DNA of 11,978 nt. It comes from Planctomycetaceae bacterium. GTDB taxonomy: Bacteria > Planctomycetota > Planctomycetia > Pirellulales > PALSA-1355. The stretch spans positions 1-11,978 of the forward strand of contig SXHT01000197.1 of the NCBI GenBank assembly GCA_005773095.1. The letters are read 5' to 3'. Shown one piece after another: positions 1 to 6,775 of this stretch. Position 1 is the stretch's first letter. Each line of letters begins with the position of its first letter. The translations under genes were made by a program, and so were the position numbers. The notes below the pieces were generated by a model, which worked only from the letters and a program-made list of their open reading frames with translations, ran no database searches and was not told the origin of the DNA.

Positions 1-2
1 CG

Positions 3-1094
3 TATGCGCGGCACTTCGGGCTTTATGAGCGAATTGAGTTTGGGCGATCGGTCGAGCGCGTGGAGAAGGTCGCGCCCACCTGGGCGAGCCTTTCCGACTC
101 TCGCGATCGCGGCGCTGAAAGCCGCAGACACGTGGAAACCCCGAAAACCGCATGGCAGGTCACGCTCGACGGTGGCGAAGTCCGTCACTACGCGGGCGTT
201 GTGATCGCCAACGGCCACAATTGGGATCCGAATTGGCCCGCGTATCCCGGCAAGTTTGCGGGTCTTGCGCTCCACTCCGCGCACTACAAGACGCCCGACG
301 TGCTACGTGGCAAGCGGGTACTCGTCGTCGGGGGGGGCAACTCTGGCTGTGACATTGCCGTGGAGTCGGCTCAACACGCTGCGGTCACGTTTCACAGCGT
401 ACGGCGCGGTTACCATTACCTGCCCAAATTCTTGCGCGGCCAGCCGATTGATCAGCTCGGCGAGCGACTGCTGCGTTGGCGTGTGCCGTTATGGCTGCGG
501 CGGGCAATTACCTCATACGCGGTCAAGATCGCCATCGGCCGACCGCACGATTTCGGACTGCCGAAGCCCGATCACAAGCTGTTCGAAACGCATCCGATTA
601 TCAACAGCCAGGTGCTCTACTACTTGGGTCACGGCTCCATTCGCCCCAAGCCCGATGTGGCTCTGCTTGACGGCGACGGCGTGCGATTCGTCGACGGCAG
701 CCAGGAACCCCTGGACGTGATCGTGTATGCCACGGGATTCCGCATCACGTTTCCATTCATCGACGGGCAACATCTCAACTGGCGCCACGACCGCCCGGAC
801 CTGTTTATGAACGTGTTTCATCCGACCGACGACAGCTTGTTTGTGGTCGGCCTGATCCAACCCGACAGCGGCCAATGGGGACTGGTCGACTATCAGGCGC
901 AATTGGTCACACGATTCCTATCTGCGCTGGCCCAGGATTCCCAACAGGCTGGCCGTTTTTGCCGTCTGAAGGCCGGGCCGCGGCCCGATCTGGGGGACGG
1001 CCTTCGATACATCCACTCCCAGCGGCACTTGCTTGAGGTGGAGCACTTCAGCTATCGCGAACGGCTAAAGCAGCTGCTGCGGCAGTTTGATTAG
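3..1094 (+). CDS. Flavin-containing monooxygenase (class B FMO-like), 5' end cut by the window
   Basis: This is an NAD(P)H- and FAD-dependent monooxygenase that probably adds oxygen to a soft nucleophile (N or S) of a small organic substrate; the substrate is unknown. The frame is open from base 3 with no start, and the first residues (YARHFGLYERIEF) already match the interior of the family, so the N-terminal FAD-binding GxGxxG lies upstream of the window. The GTG at 60 is an internal codon, not the start. Visible marks are the FMO fingerprint FxGxxxHxxxYK (FAGLALHSAHYK, about bases 258-293), the NADPH-binding Rossmann turn GGGNSGCDIA (about 328-360), and the C-terminal YATGF motif (about 726-740). 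The 363 visible residues are consistent with a roughly 450-residue enzyme. The fingerprint ends in YK rather than the W(P/D) of Baeyer-Villiger enzymes, so an FMO or N-hydroxylase type is favoured. A run of eight G (330-337) encodes part of the Rossmann turn. Confidence 0.85.
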   Translation, partial: YARHFGLYERIEFGRSVERVEKVAPTWASLSDSRDRGAESRRHVETPKTAWQVTLDGGEVRHYAGVVIANGHNWDPNWPAYPGKFAGLALHSAHYKTPDVLRGKRVLVVGGGNSGCDIAVESAQHAAVTFHSVRRGYHYLPKFLRGQPIDQLGERLLRWRVPLWLRRAITSYAVKIAIGRPHDFGLPKPDHKLFETHPIINSQVLYYLGHGSIRPKPDVALLDGDGVRFVDGSQEPLDVIVYATGFRITFPFIDGQHLNWRHDRPDLFMNVFHPTDDSLFVVGLIQPDSGQWGLVDYQAQLVTRFLSALAQDSQQAGRFCRLKAGPRPDLGDGLRYIHSQRHLLEVEHFSYRERLKQLLRQFD

Positions 1095-1142
1095 CGTGCG
1101 TCTACCGACCAAGGAGGATCAGCACACCCGCGGCGATCGCCA

Positions 1143-1193
1143 GTTTACCCAGGCCGATGGCCTGGGCTGACATGGGGCCGCCCCTTCGGGACT
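1143..1193 (+). repeat. REP-like unit, copy A (51 bases, identical to copy at 1455)
   Basis: The unit starts GTTTACCCAGG and ends TTCGGGACT. It contains a perfect 8-base stem (CCCAGGCC, loop GAT, GGCCTGGG; 1148-1155 with 1159-1166). A second GC-rich palindromic part, GGGGCCGCCCC followed by TTCGGG, lies at 1174-1190. It is identical over all 51 bases to the unit at 1455-1505, and the flanks differ on both sides, so the copied unit has clear borders. Extragenic GC-rich palindromes of this kind beside an IS200-type transposase fit REP elements. Confidence 0.8.
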
Positions 1194-1293
1194 GAAAACC
1201 GGCATGCATGATTCGTTGGCTGGGTGGTGCGGCGTCGTCGGCTCGGCCCTCACTTGTCGCTCGATCCTCTTCCGCCACAACGTGGCATCCCTA

Positions 1294-1374
1294 TGCCAGC
1301 CCAGGCCAACGGCCTGGGTCACGGTCACGACACCACACACGAAGCCCCAACGGGGCGGCCCTAATGTGTCGTGA
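1294..1374 (-). repeat. REP-like unit, inverted diverged copy C with nested hairpins
   Basis: Read on the - strand, this is a diverged relative of the flanking units. It has the stem CCCAGGCC, loop AAC, GGCCTGGG at 1300-1318, the same 8-base arms as the forward copies with a different loop. A second hairpin, GCCCC-AAC-GGGGC at 1344-1356, is followed by GGCCCTAATG. Outside the second hairpin, TCACGACAC (1325-1333) pairs with GTGTCGTGA (1366-1374), giving an outer 9-base stem. The 3' part (1341-1366) is the inverted counterpart of 1412-1437, matching at 23 of 26 positions. Together these form a head-to-head REP pair, similar in plan to a REPIN. Confidence 0.7.
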
Positions 1375-1411
1375 CGATCGGCGATGTTGTTTGCGTGGTG
1401 CATGGTGTCGG

Positions 1412-1437
1412 CATTAGGGCCGCCCCTTCGGGGCTTT
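1412..1437 (+). repeat. REP-like half unit D, hairpin followed by a T-rich stretch
   Basis: The unit begins CATTAGGGCCGCC and contains the perfect hairpin GCCCC-TTC-GGGGC at 1422-1434, followed by TTTGATTTATTG. It is inverted relative to 1341-1366. The hairpin with a T-rich tail could act as a weak intrinsic terminator for + strand transcription, but it lies about 330 bases past the monooxygenase stop, so its main identity is probably as a repeat. Confidence 0.65.
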
Positions 1438-1454
1438 GATTTATTGTTTGGTTC

Positions 1455-1505
1455 GTTTACCCAGGCCGATGGCCTGGGCTGACATGGGGCCGCCCCTTCG
1501 GGACT
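1455..1505 (+). repeat. REP-like unit, copy B (51 bases, identical to copy at 1143)
   Basis: This is the second exact 51-base copy, 312 bases from the first, with the same 8-base stem (1460-1467 with 1471-1478) and the same GC-rich second palindrome. It lies 61 bases beyond the stop codon of the transposase gene, so it is the REP closest to that gene and could also fold in the transposase mRNA as a 3' hairpin. Confidence 0.8.
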
Positions 1506-1566
1506 GGGGACATGGTTTGGGACTGCGCTTCATGGCGACGTTGTGCTTTGATCGTGGCGGCTTCCG

Positions 1567-2025
1567 CTAATCCCAAACGTACCGTTCATCGATCTCGATT
1601 TCGTGGCGTTTGCATAATTCGCGGAATTCCTCCTGAAACGTCATCTTCTTGTGGTGCTTGATTTGGTCTGCGATGTACTGCTTCACCTGCTTCGCGTTCG
1701 ATTCGCTCACGGAAAAAATGCCGTATCCCGCTTGCCAATGAAAATCAGCGTACTGCGGCCCTTGCTTTTTGAGCCATTTGGTGGTTTCGGTCTTGGCCTC
1801 TTCGATCACATCCTTGATGGCGAACTTTCGAGACAACAAACACAACGCATGAATATGATCGTCGACGCCACCGATAATGAGCGCGGGCGTATCGACGTTG
1901 TCCCGAAGTGTCGTGGCTTTGTAGGCATAGAGTTGCTTCCGAATCTCCTCGTCTTTCAACCACGGGCGACGCCCCTTCGTGCTGTACACGATATGGACCA
2001 GGACTTTGGCAAGTGATTGCGGCAT
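1567..2025 (-). CDS. IS200-like Y1 (HUH) transposase, REP-associated tyrosine transposase type
   Basis: The 152-residue protein is a single-domain tyrosine transposase that cuts and joins single-stranded DNA. The metal-binding HUH motif is His57-Ile-His59 (DDHIHAL) and the candidate catalytic tyrosine is Tyr117 (QVKQYIADQ) on the helix after the strand region, as in IS200/IS605 TnpA. The N-terminal HIVYSTKGRRPWL is typical of this group. I chose the ATG at 2025 because GGAG lies 7 bases upstream and the family starts here. A longer in-frame GTG at 2208 would add 61 residues with no family match. No tnpB or IS200-type end is visible. REP palindromes lie just beyond the 3' end, which suggests a RAYT that acts on REPs rather than a self-mobile IS. 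All catalytic residues are present, so it may be active. Confidence 0.88.
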   Translation of the reverse strand: MPQSLAKVLVHIVYSTKGRRPWLKDEEIRKQLYAYKATTLRDNVDTPALIIGGVDDHIHALCLLSRKFAIKDVIEEAKTETTKWLKKQGPQYADFHWQAGYGIFSVSESNAKQVKQYIADQIKHHKKMTFQEEFRELCKRHEIEIDERYVWD

Positions 2026-2274
2026 TGCGTTTCTCCGTTGGTCATTGACTCGCGAATCCCTCCAACATTCTCTCCGCCTCCTTCTCCAGATTTCGTAGCC
2101 GAGTTGCGGGCTGTCTTCCCAGCTGACACTGTGCCGGCCGGCGTCCAGTTCCAGATCGTCCGCCAGTTCCTTCAGACGATCCCGCCCGACACCTACGGCC
2201 GCTAACACGGCCCACCGAAAACCGCCGAATTCCCCTCCGACGACGTGCGGAAAGCAGAGTGAACGGTCGCGTTT
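2026..2274 (-). other. Unassigned interval between hydrolase and transposase, with an in-frame open stretch
   Basis: On the - strand the frame of the transposase stays open all the way up to the stop codon of the upstream hydrolase, about 83 codons. Part of it reads like protein, for example RDRLKELADDLELDAGRH (about 2180-2127), and then degenerates into an arginine-rich run. The -1 frame then reads LRNLEKEAERMLEGFASQ before a stop, so a decayed small gene with a frameshift is possible. I recognise no family. The only start, a GTG at 2208, has no evident ribosome-binding site, so I do not call a gene. Confidence 0.35.
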
Positions 2275-3015
2275 CTAGAATTCAATGATCATACCGTCAT
2301 GCGCAACAACGGTATTCGGAAAGATTCTTCGGGCCGTTTCCAGGCCGACAGGATCATCGCCAAGGATCAGCGGGTTCATATGCACAAGCGCCAGGCGGCC
2401 GACAGCGGCGCGCTTGGCGATTTGAGCGACCGCCGTGGTGCAACTGTGGCCCGTGAGTTCAGCGAACTCTTTTTGATCGTCGCGGAAGTTGCACTCGTGG
2501 ACCAGCAGATCGACGCCGCGCAAATGTTCGACGTACGGCAGGTCGGGCGTGGCAAAGGTGTCGGTCACGTAGGCCATTGAGCGGTTCGACCAGTCGAGCC
2601 GATAGCCCGTGGCGCCGCCCGGGTGGACGAGCGGAAAGTGGGTGAGCTTACCATTGCCGGCCAACGGCACGATCGACGTCAGCGGGCGGTATTCATAGGG
2701 GATGGCGGCCGGGAACAAATGCTCGCTGAGCAGGTGCTCGCGCACGGCGGCGAGTTTTTCGGGTTGACCATGAACGGTGGCGCGATTGATCGTGCGCTCG
2801 TGGACGATGTCGAACCAGAACGACAAGCCGACGACATGATCGAGATGCGTGTGTGAGAGAAAGATGTCGAGTTCAGCGGTTTGCAGCAGGTCGCGCGCGC
2901 GAAAGAATCCCGTGCCGGCGTCGAGCACGATGCCCAGCTCTGGAATCATCAGACAAGCGGTTTGCCGCGTCTCGTTGGGATGATAGCCAGCGGTGCCGAG
3001 GATGTGGAGGCGCAT
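2275..3015 (-). CDS. Metallo-beta-lactamase-fold hydrolase, RNase Z-like
   Basis: The 246-residue protein is a cytosolic metal-dependent hydrolase of the beta-CASP-free, RNase Z/ElaC-like branch. The zinc motif HxHxDH is at His55, His57, Asp59 and His60 (SHTHLDH). Further likely metal ligands are His131 (VHPGG), Asp152 (VTDT) and His212 (VHMNP); HECNF and GHS are also typical. The exosite arm of true RNase Z is not evident, so the substrate may be a phosphodiester or another ester; tRNA processing is only one possibility. I place the start at the ATG at 3015 because MRLHILGTAGYHPNE is the usual N-terminus; a GTG three codons upstream is the alternative. The start is 10 bases after the stop of the AsmA-like gene, so the two are probably co-transcribed. 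Confidence 0.85.
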   Translation of the reverse strand: MRLHILGTAGYHPNETRQTACLMIPELGIVLDAGTGFFRARDLLQTAELDIFLSHTHLDHVVGLSFWFDIVHERTINRATVHGQPEKLAAVREHLLSEHLFPAAIPYEYRPLTSIVPLAGNGKLTHFPLVHPGGATGYRLDWSNRSMAYVTDTFATPDLPYVEHLRGVDLLVHECNFRDDQKEFAELTGHSCTTAVAQIAKRAAVGRLALVHMNPLILGDDPVGLETARRIFPNTVVAHDGMIIEF

Positions 3016-3025
3016 GCCAACCACT

Positions 3026-6000
3026 CTACTGCTTCGGCAAAAACTTGTCTAACTGCTTGCCGACTTCGTCCAACAACAGCCCCTTGCCGAGGTTTCCCAC
3101 GCCCTGGGTGAGGAGCCCCGCAATCGCCCGGTCGTCAAGCTTGAATTTTCCCAGCGTGCCGCTGACGGGGACCTTGAAGGTCTTGCCCTTCACGGCGTGG
3201 GCCAGCGGGCCTTTGCCGACGCCCTCGTTGGGAACCGTGAACTCCACCAGCATGTCCACCGTTTCGTCGAAGCCGACGCTGCCGGAAGTGATGATCGGCA
3301 CCTTGCCGGCTAGGAACTGCAGGCCCCGATGCCAGACGCGGCGGTTGACCATGCGGACGTCGATCGTTTGGTCTTTCAGCGTGATCAGCGAGCGATCGGT
3401 GGCGACCGACTGGCCAGGCAGCGGCAAACGGCCGCCGAGCAGGTCCTCGATCTGCTTGCCGATGCCGAGGATCTGCTGAGCAAGCGGGCCAGGCAGCACT
3501 TCAACCGAATGGACTTGCAATCGGCCGCCAATGTCCCCTCCGGCCAGATCGTCGATGGGCAATCGGCCGCCGTCGAGATCGACCGAGAACTGTCCATCGA
3601 TCTGCGCGGCATCGGCAAAGGTGGGAATCGCATACTTGATAAAGCGGCTGGTGATCTCGGGCGTGAATCGCAACTGTGTGAGCAGCGGGCCTTTGTCGAT
3701 CCGCACTTCGCCCGGTTCCGGAGCGACGCGAATCTTGGGAGCGAACGTGAGCTGGCCGTCGCTGATCGCGATGTTCATTGGCTTGACGTCGACCATACCG
3801 CGGTCAAGCCTGGCGACAATCTCGCCGCCGCCAATCGGCAGGCCGTAGGCTTCGGCCTTATCCCAAGCCAGGCCGACTTCGGCCGTCAGCGGTTTGAGCA
3901 TGCCGGCGATGGACGTTCCGGTCTTGGGGAGCGGACCGCGAACAAGAAATTTGCGTTGTTCACGGCCGACAATGTTCACCTCCTCGCCCAGGTAGGGTCG
4001 CCAGAAGGGCGCGAGTGTTTGCCAGTCGTAGTCGATCGTGCCGGCCAGGTCGAGCAGGCAATCGCTCGAGGGACGTTCGATTTTGCCTTCAATCGTGGCG
4101 GAGAGCGCGTCGGATGCGATCTCGGCGCGGTCGATTTCGATGACGTCGTCGGCATCGAGATAATTGGCTGTGGCTTTGACGGTGAGCTGACGCTCGCGCC
4201 AGCCGTCACGTGACCGGGCATCTGCCAGACGCGGTCGCGAGTTCTGCTGAGACTCGCCTGCGTGGAAGTTGTCGACGGTGGCGTCGAAGCGGGCCGACGT
4301 ACTGCGGCCTTTGCGACTGATCATTGCCTGGCCGGCGAACTTGCCTGACATTTCGCGGAGCGCATTTCCGCGCGGGTCTTGCGTCCAGCGGTTGATTTGC
4401 GCCAGATCACCATCGAACTTGAGCGTGCCTGTCATCGTGGGCGCGCCGGCCGTGGGAATGCGAATTTCGGTTCGCGAGAGTTTCACGAGCAGCGTGTCCG
4501 CCTCGATCGCTGCGGAAGGCACTTCCAGGCGGCCGGCGATTTTATCCCACCTGGCTTGAAGGGCGGCGTCGAGGCGGCGCTCGTCGACAAACAGGCCGCC
4601 GCCGCTCAAGCGAAACGGCTCGGCGGCGACCACGGCTTTGCGGATCTCAACGCCTTCGTTCGTGTAGACCAGGGTTGCTTTGAGCACCCCCCCGCCATCC
4701 ACGTCCCACCCCACCGTGCTCACCCAGGGATCGATCCGCGAAAGCCACACCGCAAGCGGACCTTGCCAGTCGATCTGCACGGGCACCAGCGGGCTGGAAA
4801 GTTTTTCGATCGGTTCGAGCAGCCGAGCCGTCAGCTTTTCGCCGGCAGCTTCGAACGTGAGCTGCGCCTGATCGACGCCGGCGAGCTGCCAGCCCGTCTT
4901 GGTTGGCAGCAATCGGCCGTCGGCATCGAGGCGGGCCGTGAGGCTGCGTTCGCGCCAGGCTCGCTTCCCGGGCACCGCCAGGGCGAAGTTGTTGGCGTTG
5001 AAGTCGGATCGTAGCGAGAACGCCTGCTGGAGTTCCGGCGTGAGCCGGTTCGGTTCCGATTGGGAGTTGTCTGAAGGCGGAACACCGGCGCTGCGCTGCA
5101 GGCGCAGTTTGGCATCCCCGGCTCCGGCCAGTTCCAGTCCTCCCAGATCGACGAACTGTTCCAGCTCCTGGACCAACTCCGCCAGATCAAACTGGCCGGT
5201 TGCTTCCAGGTCGTCGAGCGTGCCTTTGCCCTGCAGCGTCAGGAAGCTCGACGTGCAATCAGCCCGATCGACCACCGGGCCGTCGGGGGATTGGTGGGCC
5301 GCGAATTCGAGCACCAGCGGGTCTTTCCAATCGACGCGTTTGCCGTTGGCTTTGGCGCGGATGTTCGCCGCTTCGACGCGGCCTTCCCAGGCGATGCCCG
5401 CCTCCCGCGGTTCGCCGACGAGCACGACTTGCAGGTTGCCTTCGGTGATCTCGGTACCTTTGCGGATGCAAAGCGTGTTGGGCAGAAGCGCGGCGAGCCG
5501 GGCGACGTCGAGATTGCCTTCGACTCGATAAGCGTCGCTTTGGAGCGCGGCGATCATTGCGCTCGGCGTGAACTCCTTGACCAGCATCGTGCCTTCGACC
5601 GCGGCCTGGCCCACGTCGGTTTTGAGCGACAACTCTTCGACGCGAATTTCGCTGCCGCGGCGTTCCACGCGGCAGGGCAGCTCGATGCGTTCCAGCTCCA
5701 GCCGGTCGCGCCCCAATACGTTGGCGGCAAGCGAGAAATTGCGGGCCTCCAGCTTGCCTTGCAGCGTCATCGTGTCGCGGTCTTTGCCTTCGCCCCACGT
5801 GCCATGGGCATGGATCGCCATGCGGCCAGACATTTCGGCGCCCGGCAGCGCTCGCCGTACGAACGGCGCGGCCAGTTCGAGTGGCAATCCGGAGACCTGG
5901 CAATCGAGCATGCCTTGTTCCAAGCCGCCCGCTTCATCGCCGCCGCGGATGGCCACGTTCATGGTGGCCCGCTGCCCCTCGGTGGGCATCGAAGCGCTGG

Positions 6001-6649
6001 CGTCGAGTTCGATTGGCGGCGAGGCTTTCTTGTTCATCGCCAGATCGACTTTGACCTGTTGCAATTCATACTTGCGATTGCTGACGCGGTCGTGAATCTT
6101 CACCACGCCGTCGATGACCTTCACGCCGACGGAATCGGTGGAGGACTTGCCCTGGGCTTGCAGAATGGGCTTGAGCACGTCCTCCAGGTTGCTGCCGTTC
6201 TCGCGCAGCTCCAGGTAAATAATCGGATGCGAGATGGTAAACGTGCCCGGCTTGCTGCCATTCATCAACAGGCCCAGCAGTGTGCTGGACGAAGTCAATG
6301 ACTGGGCTTCGACGACCGTCGTCTCGTCACGGTCGAAAATTCCGATGTCTTCCAGCACGACCGGCGAGAACCAGCCGAACGATCCGCGGGCAGTGTCGAT
6401 CACGCCGTCGAGGCCAATCACCGAGTTCAAGATCCGATCGCGGAGCGCCGTTTTGGCGATGATCGTGGGCCCCAGCGCGATCGCGAATACCAGCAACAGG
6501 AGGCTGCCGCAGAGGAACGTGGCGAACACGCGGCGGCGAGCAAAAGGCCGGCTCGGTTCCAGGATTTCATCGAGGGGGTCTGGTTTGAGTGGCTTGGCGG
6601 TGTCGCTGGGACGAAACCGCCGATGATTCGAGTTGCCCACCGTGGCCAT
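3026..6649 (-). CDS. Large AsmA/YhdP-like membrane-anchored protein
   Basis: This 1207-residue protein has a short polar, proline-rich N-terminus (about 40 residues ending in RRR), one membrane segment at about residues 41-64 (FATFLCGSLLLLVFAIALG), and then more than 1100 residues of short beta-strand-rich segments. The C-terminal part, with repeated phrases on G, L and D and the ending VSGTLGKFKLDDRAIAGLL, resembles AsmA-like C-terminal regions. The topology predicts a bulk outside the cytoplasmic membrane. AsmA, YhdP and TamB proteins are known or proposed to form long lipid-carrying grooves between membranes, so a role in envelope lipid transport is inferred. The start at 6649 has GGAG 8 bases upstream; a more distal in-frame start at 6763 adds 38 non-conserved residues and would run through the promoter region. 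It is the first gene of a pair with the MBL hydrolase. Confidence 0.7.
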   Translation of the reverse strand: MATVGNSNHRRFRPSDTAKPLKPDPLDEILEPSRPFARRRVFATFLCGSLLLLVFAIALGPTIIAKTALRDRILNSVIGLDGVIDTARGSFGWFSPVVLEDIGIFDRDETTVVEAQSLTSSSTLLGLLMNGSKPGTFTISHPIIYLELRENGSNLEDVLKPILQAQGKSSTDSVGVKVIDGVVKIHDRVSNRKYELQQVKVDLAMNKKASPPIELDASASMPTEGQRATMNVAIRGGDEAGGLEQGMLDCQVSGLPLELAAPFVRRALPGAEMSGRMAIHAHGTWGEGKDRDTMTLQGKLEARNFSLAANVLGRDRLELERIELPCRVERRGSEIRVEELSLKTDVGQAAVEGTMLVKEFTPSAMIAALQSDAYRVEGNLDVARLAALLPNTLCIRKGTEITEGNLQVVLVGEPREAGIAWEGRVEAANIRAKANGKRVDWKDPLVLEFAAHQSPDGPVVDRADCTSSFLTLQGKGTLDDLEATGQFDLAELVQELEQFVDLGGLELAGAGDAKLRLQRSAGVPPSDNSQSEPNRLTPELQQAFSLRSDFNANNFALAVPGKRAWRERSLTARLDADGRLLPTKTGWQLAGVDQAQLTFEAAGEKLTARLLEPIEKLSSPLVPVQIDWQGPLAVWLSRIDPWVSTVGWDVDGGGVLKATLVYTNEGVEIRKAVVAAEPFRLSGGGLFVDERRLDAALQARWDKIAGRLEVPSAAIEADTLLVKLSRTEIRIPTAGAPTMTGTLKFDGDLAQINRWTQDPRGNALREMSGKFAGQAMISRKGRSTSARFDATVDNFHAGESQQNSRPRLADARSRDGWRERQLTVKATANYLDADDVIEIDRAEIASDALSATIEGKIERPSSDCLLDLAGTIDYDWQTLAPFWRPYLGEEVNIVGREQRKFLVRGPLPKTGTSIAGMLKPLTAEVGLAWDKAEAYGLPIGGGEIVARLDRGMVDVKPMNIAISDGQLTFAPKIRVAPEPGEVRIDKGPLLTQLRFTPEITSRFIKYAIPTFADAAQIDGQFSVDLDGGRLPIDDLAGGDIGGRLQVHSVEVLPGPLAQQILGIGKQIEDLLGGRLPLPGQSVATDRSLITLKDQTIDVRMVNRRVWHRGLQFLAGKVPIITSGSVGFDETVDMLVEFTVPNEGVGKGPLAHAVKGKTFKVPVSGTLGKFKLDDRAIAGLLTQGVGNLGKGLLLDEVGKQLDKFLPKQ

Positions 6650-6685
6650 CACTCGTTCTCCGTAATGAAAGTAGAGGGAGCCACG

Positions 6686-6691
6686 ATTGTA
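6686..6691 (-). promoter_or_regulatory. Possible -10 box for the AsmA-like gene
   Basis: On the - strand TACAAT (five of six matches to TATAAT) lies about 37 bases upstream of the chosen start, leaving a plausible 30-base leader that contains the GGAG site. No good -35 hexamer is visible at 16-18 bases, so this is a weak call. Confidence 0.25.
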
Positions 6692-6775
6692 GTTGCCGCC
6701 AGCATTTCGACCTAGATGGTTTCGCCGCGTTGAAATCGTGCTACGATGAATGCTATCACCCATGGGGCAGATTCA

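Larger units (their letters stand above)
1095..1566. other. Intergenic block holding REP-like palindromes, no convincing gene
   Basis: The 472 bases between the monooxygenase stop and the transposase stop hold no ORF that looks like a protein. Most of the block is palindromic repeat units in both orientations, listed separately. The remaining linkers (1095-1142, 1194-1293, 1375-1411, 1506-1566) show no recognisable signal. The genes on either side run towards each other, so this is a convergent intergenic region and strong hairpins here could also end transcription. Confidence 0.8.

Noticed and set aside
60..204. GTG at 60 as the start of the monooxygenase
   Set aside because: The same frame is open to base 3 and encodes typical interior FMO residues before the GTG, and the FAD-binding N-terminus would otherwise be missing.
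1119..1403. - strand ORF of 94 codons across the REP block
   Set aside because: It is made mainly of REP palindromes, and the product has no protein-like pattern or homology that I recognise.
1143..1505. CRISPR array or tandem satellite from the 51-base repeats
   Set aside because: There are only two exact copies 312 bases apart, plus inverted variants, with no regular spacers; palindromic REPs explain them better.
5291..6301. Long + strand ORF of 336 codons within the AsmA-like gene
   Set aside because: It is a shadow of the - strand gene: high G+C and codon bias keep the opposite strand open, and its product has no recognisable motif. The similar open frames at 3329-4213 and 4379-5014 are rejected on the same grounds.
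6730..6759. TTGAAA with TATCAC as a promoter of the LarA-like gene
   Set aside because: The -10 match is poor and the spacing is 18; in such a short divergent region chance matches are likely, so it was not listed.
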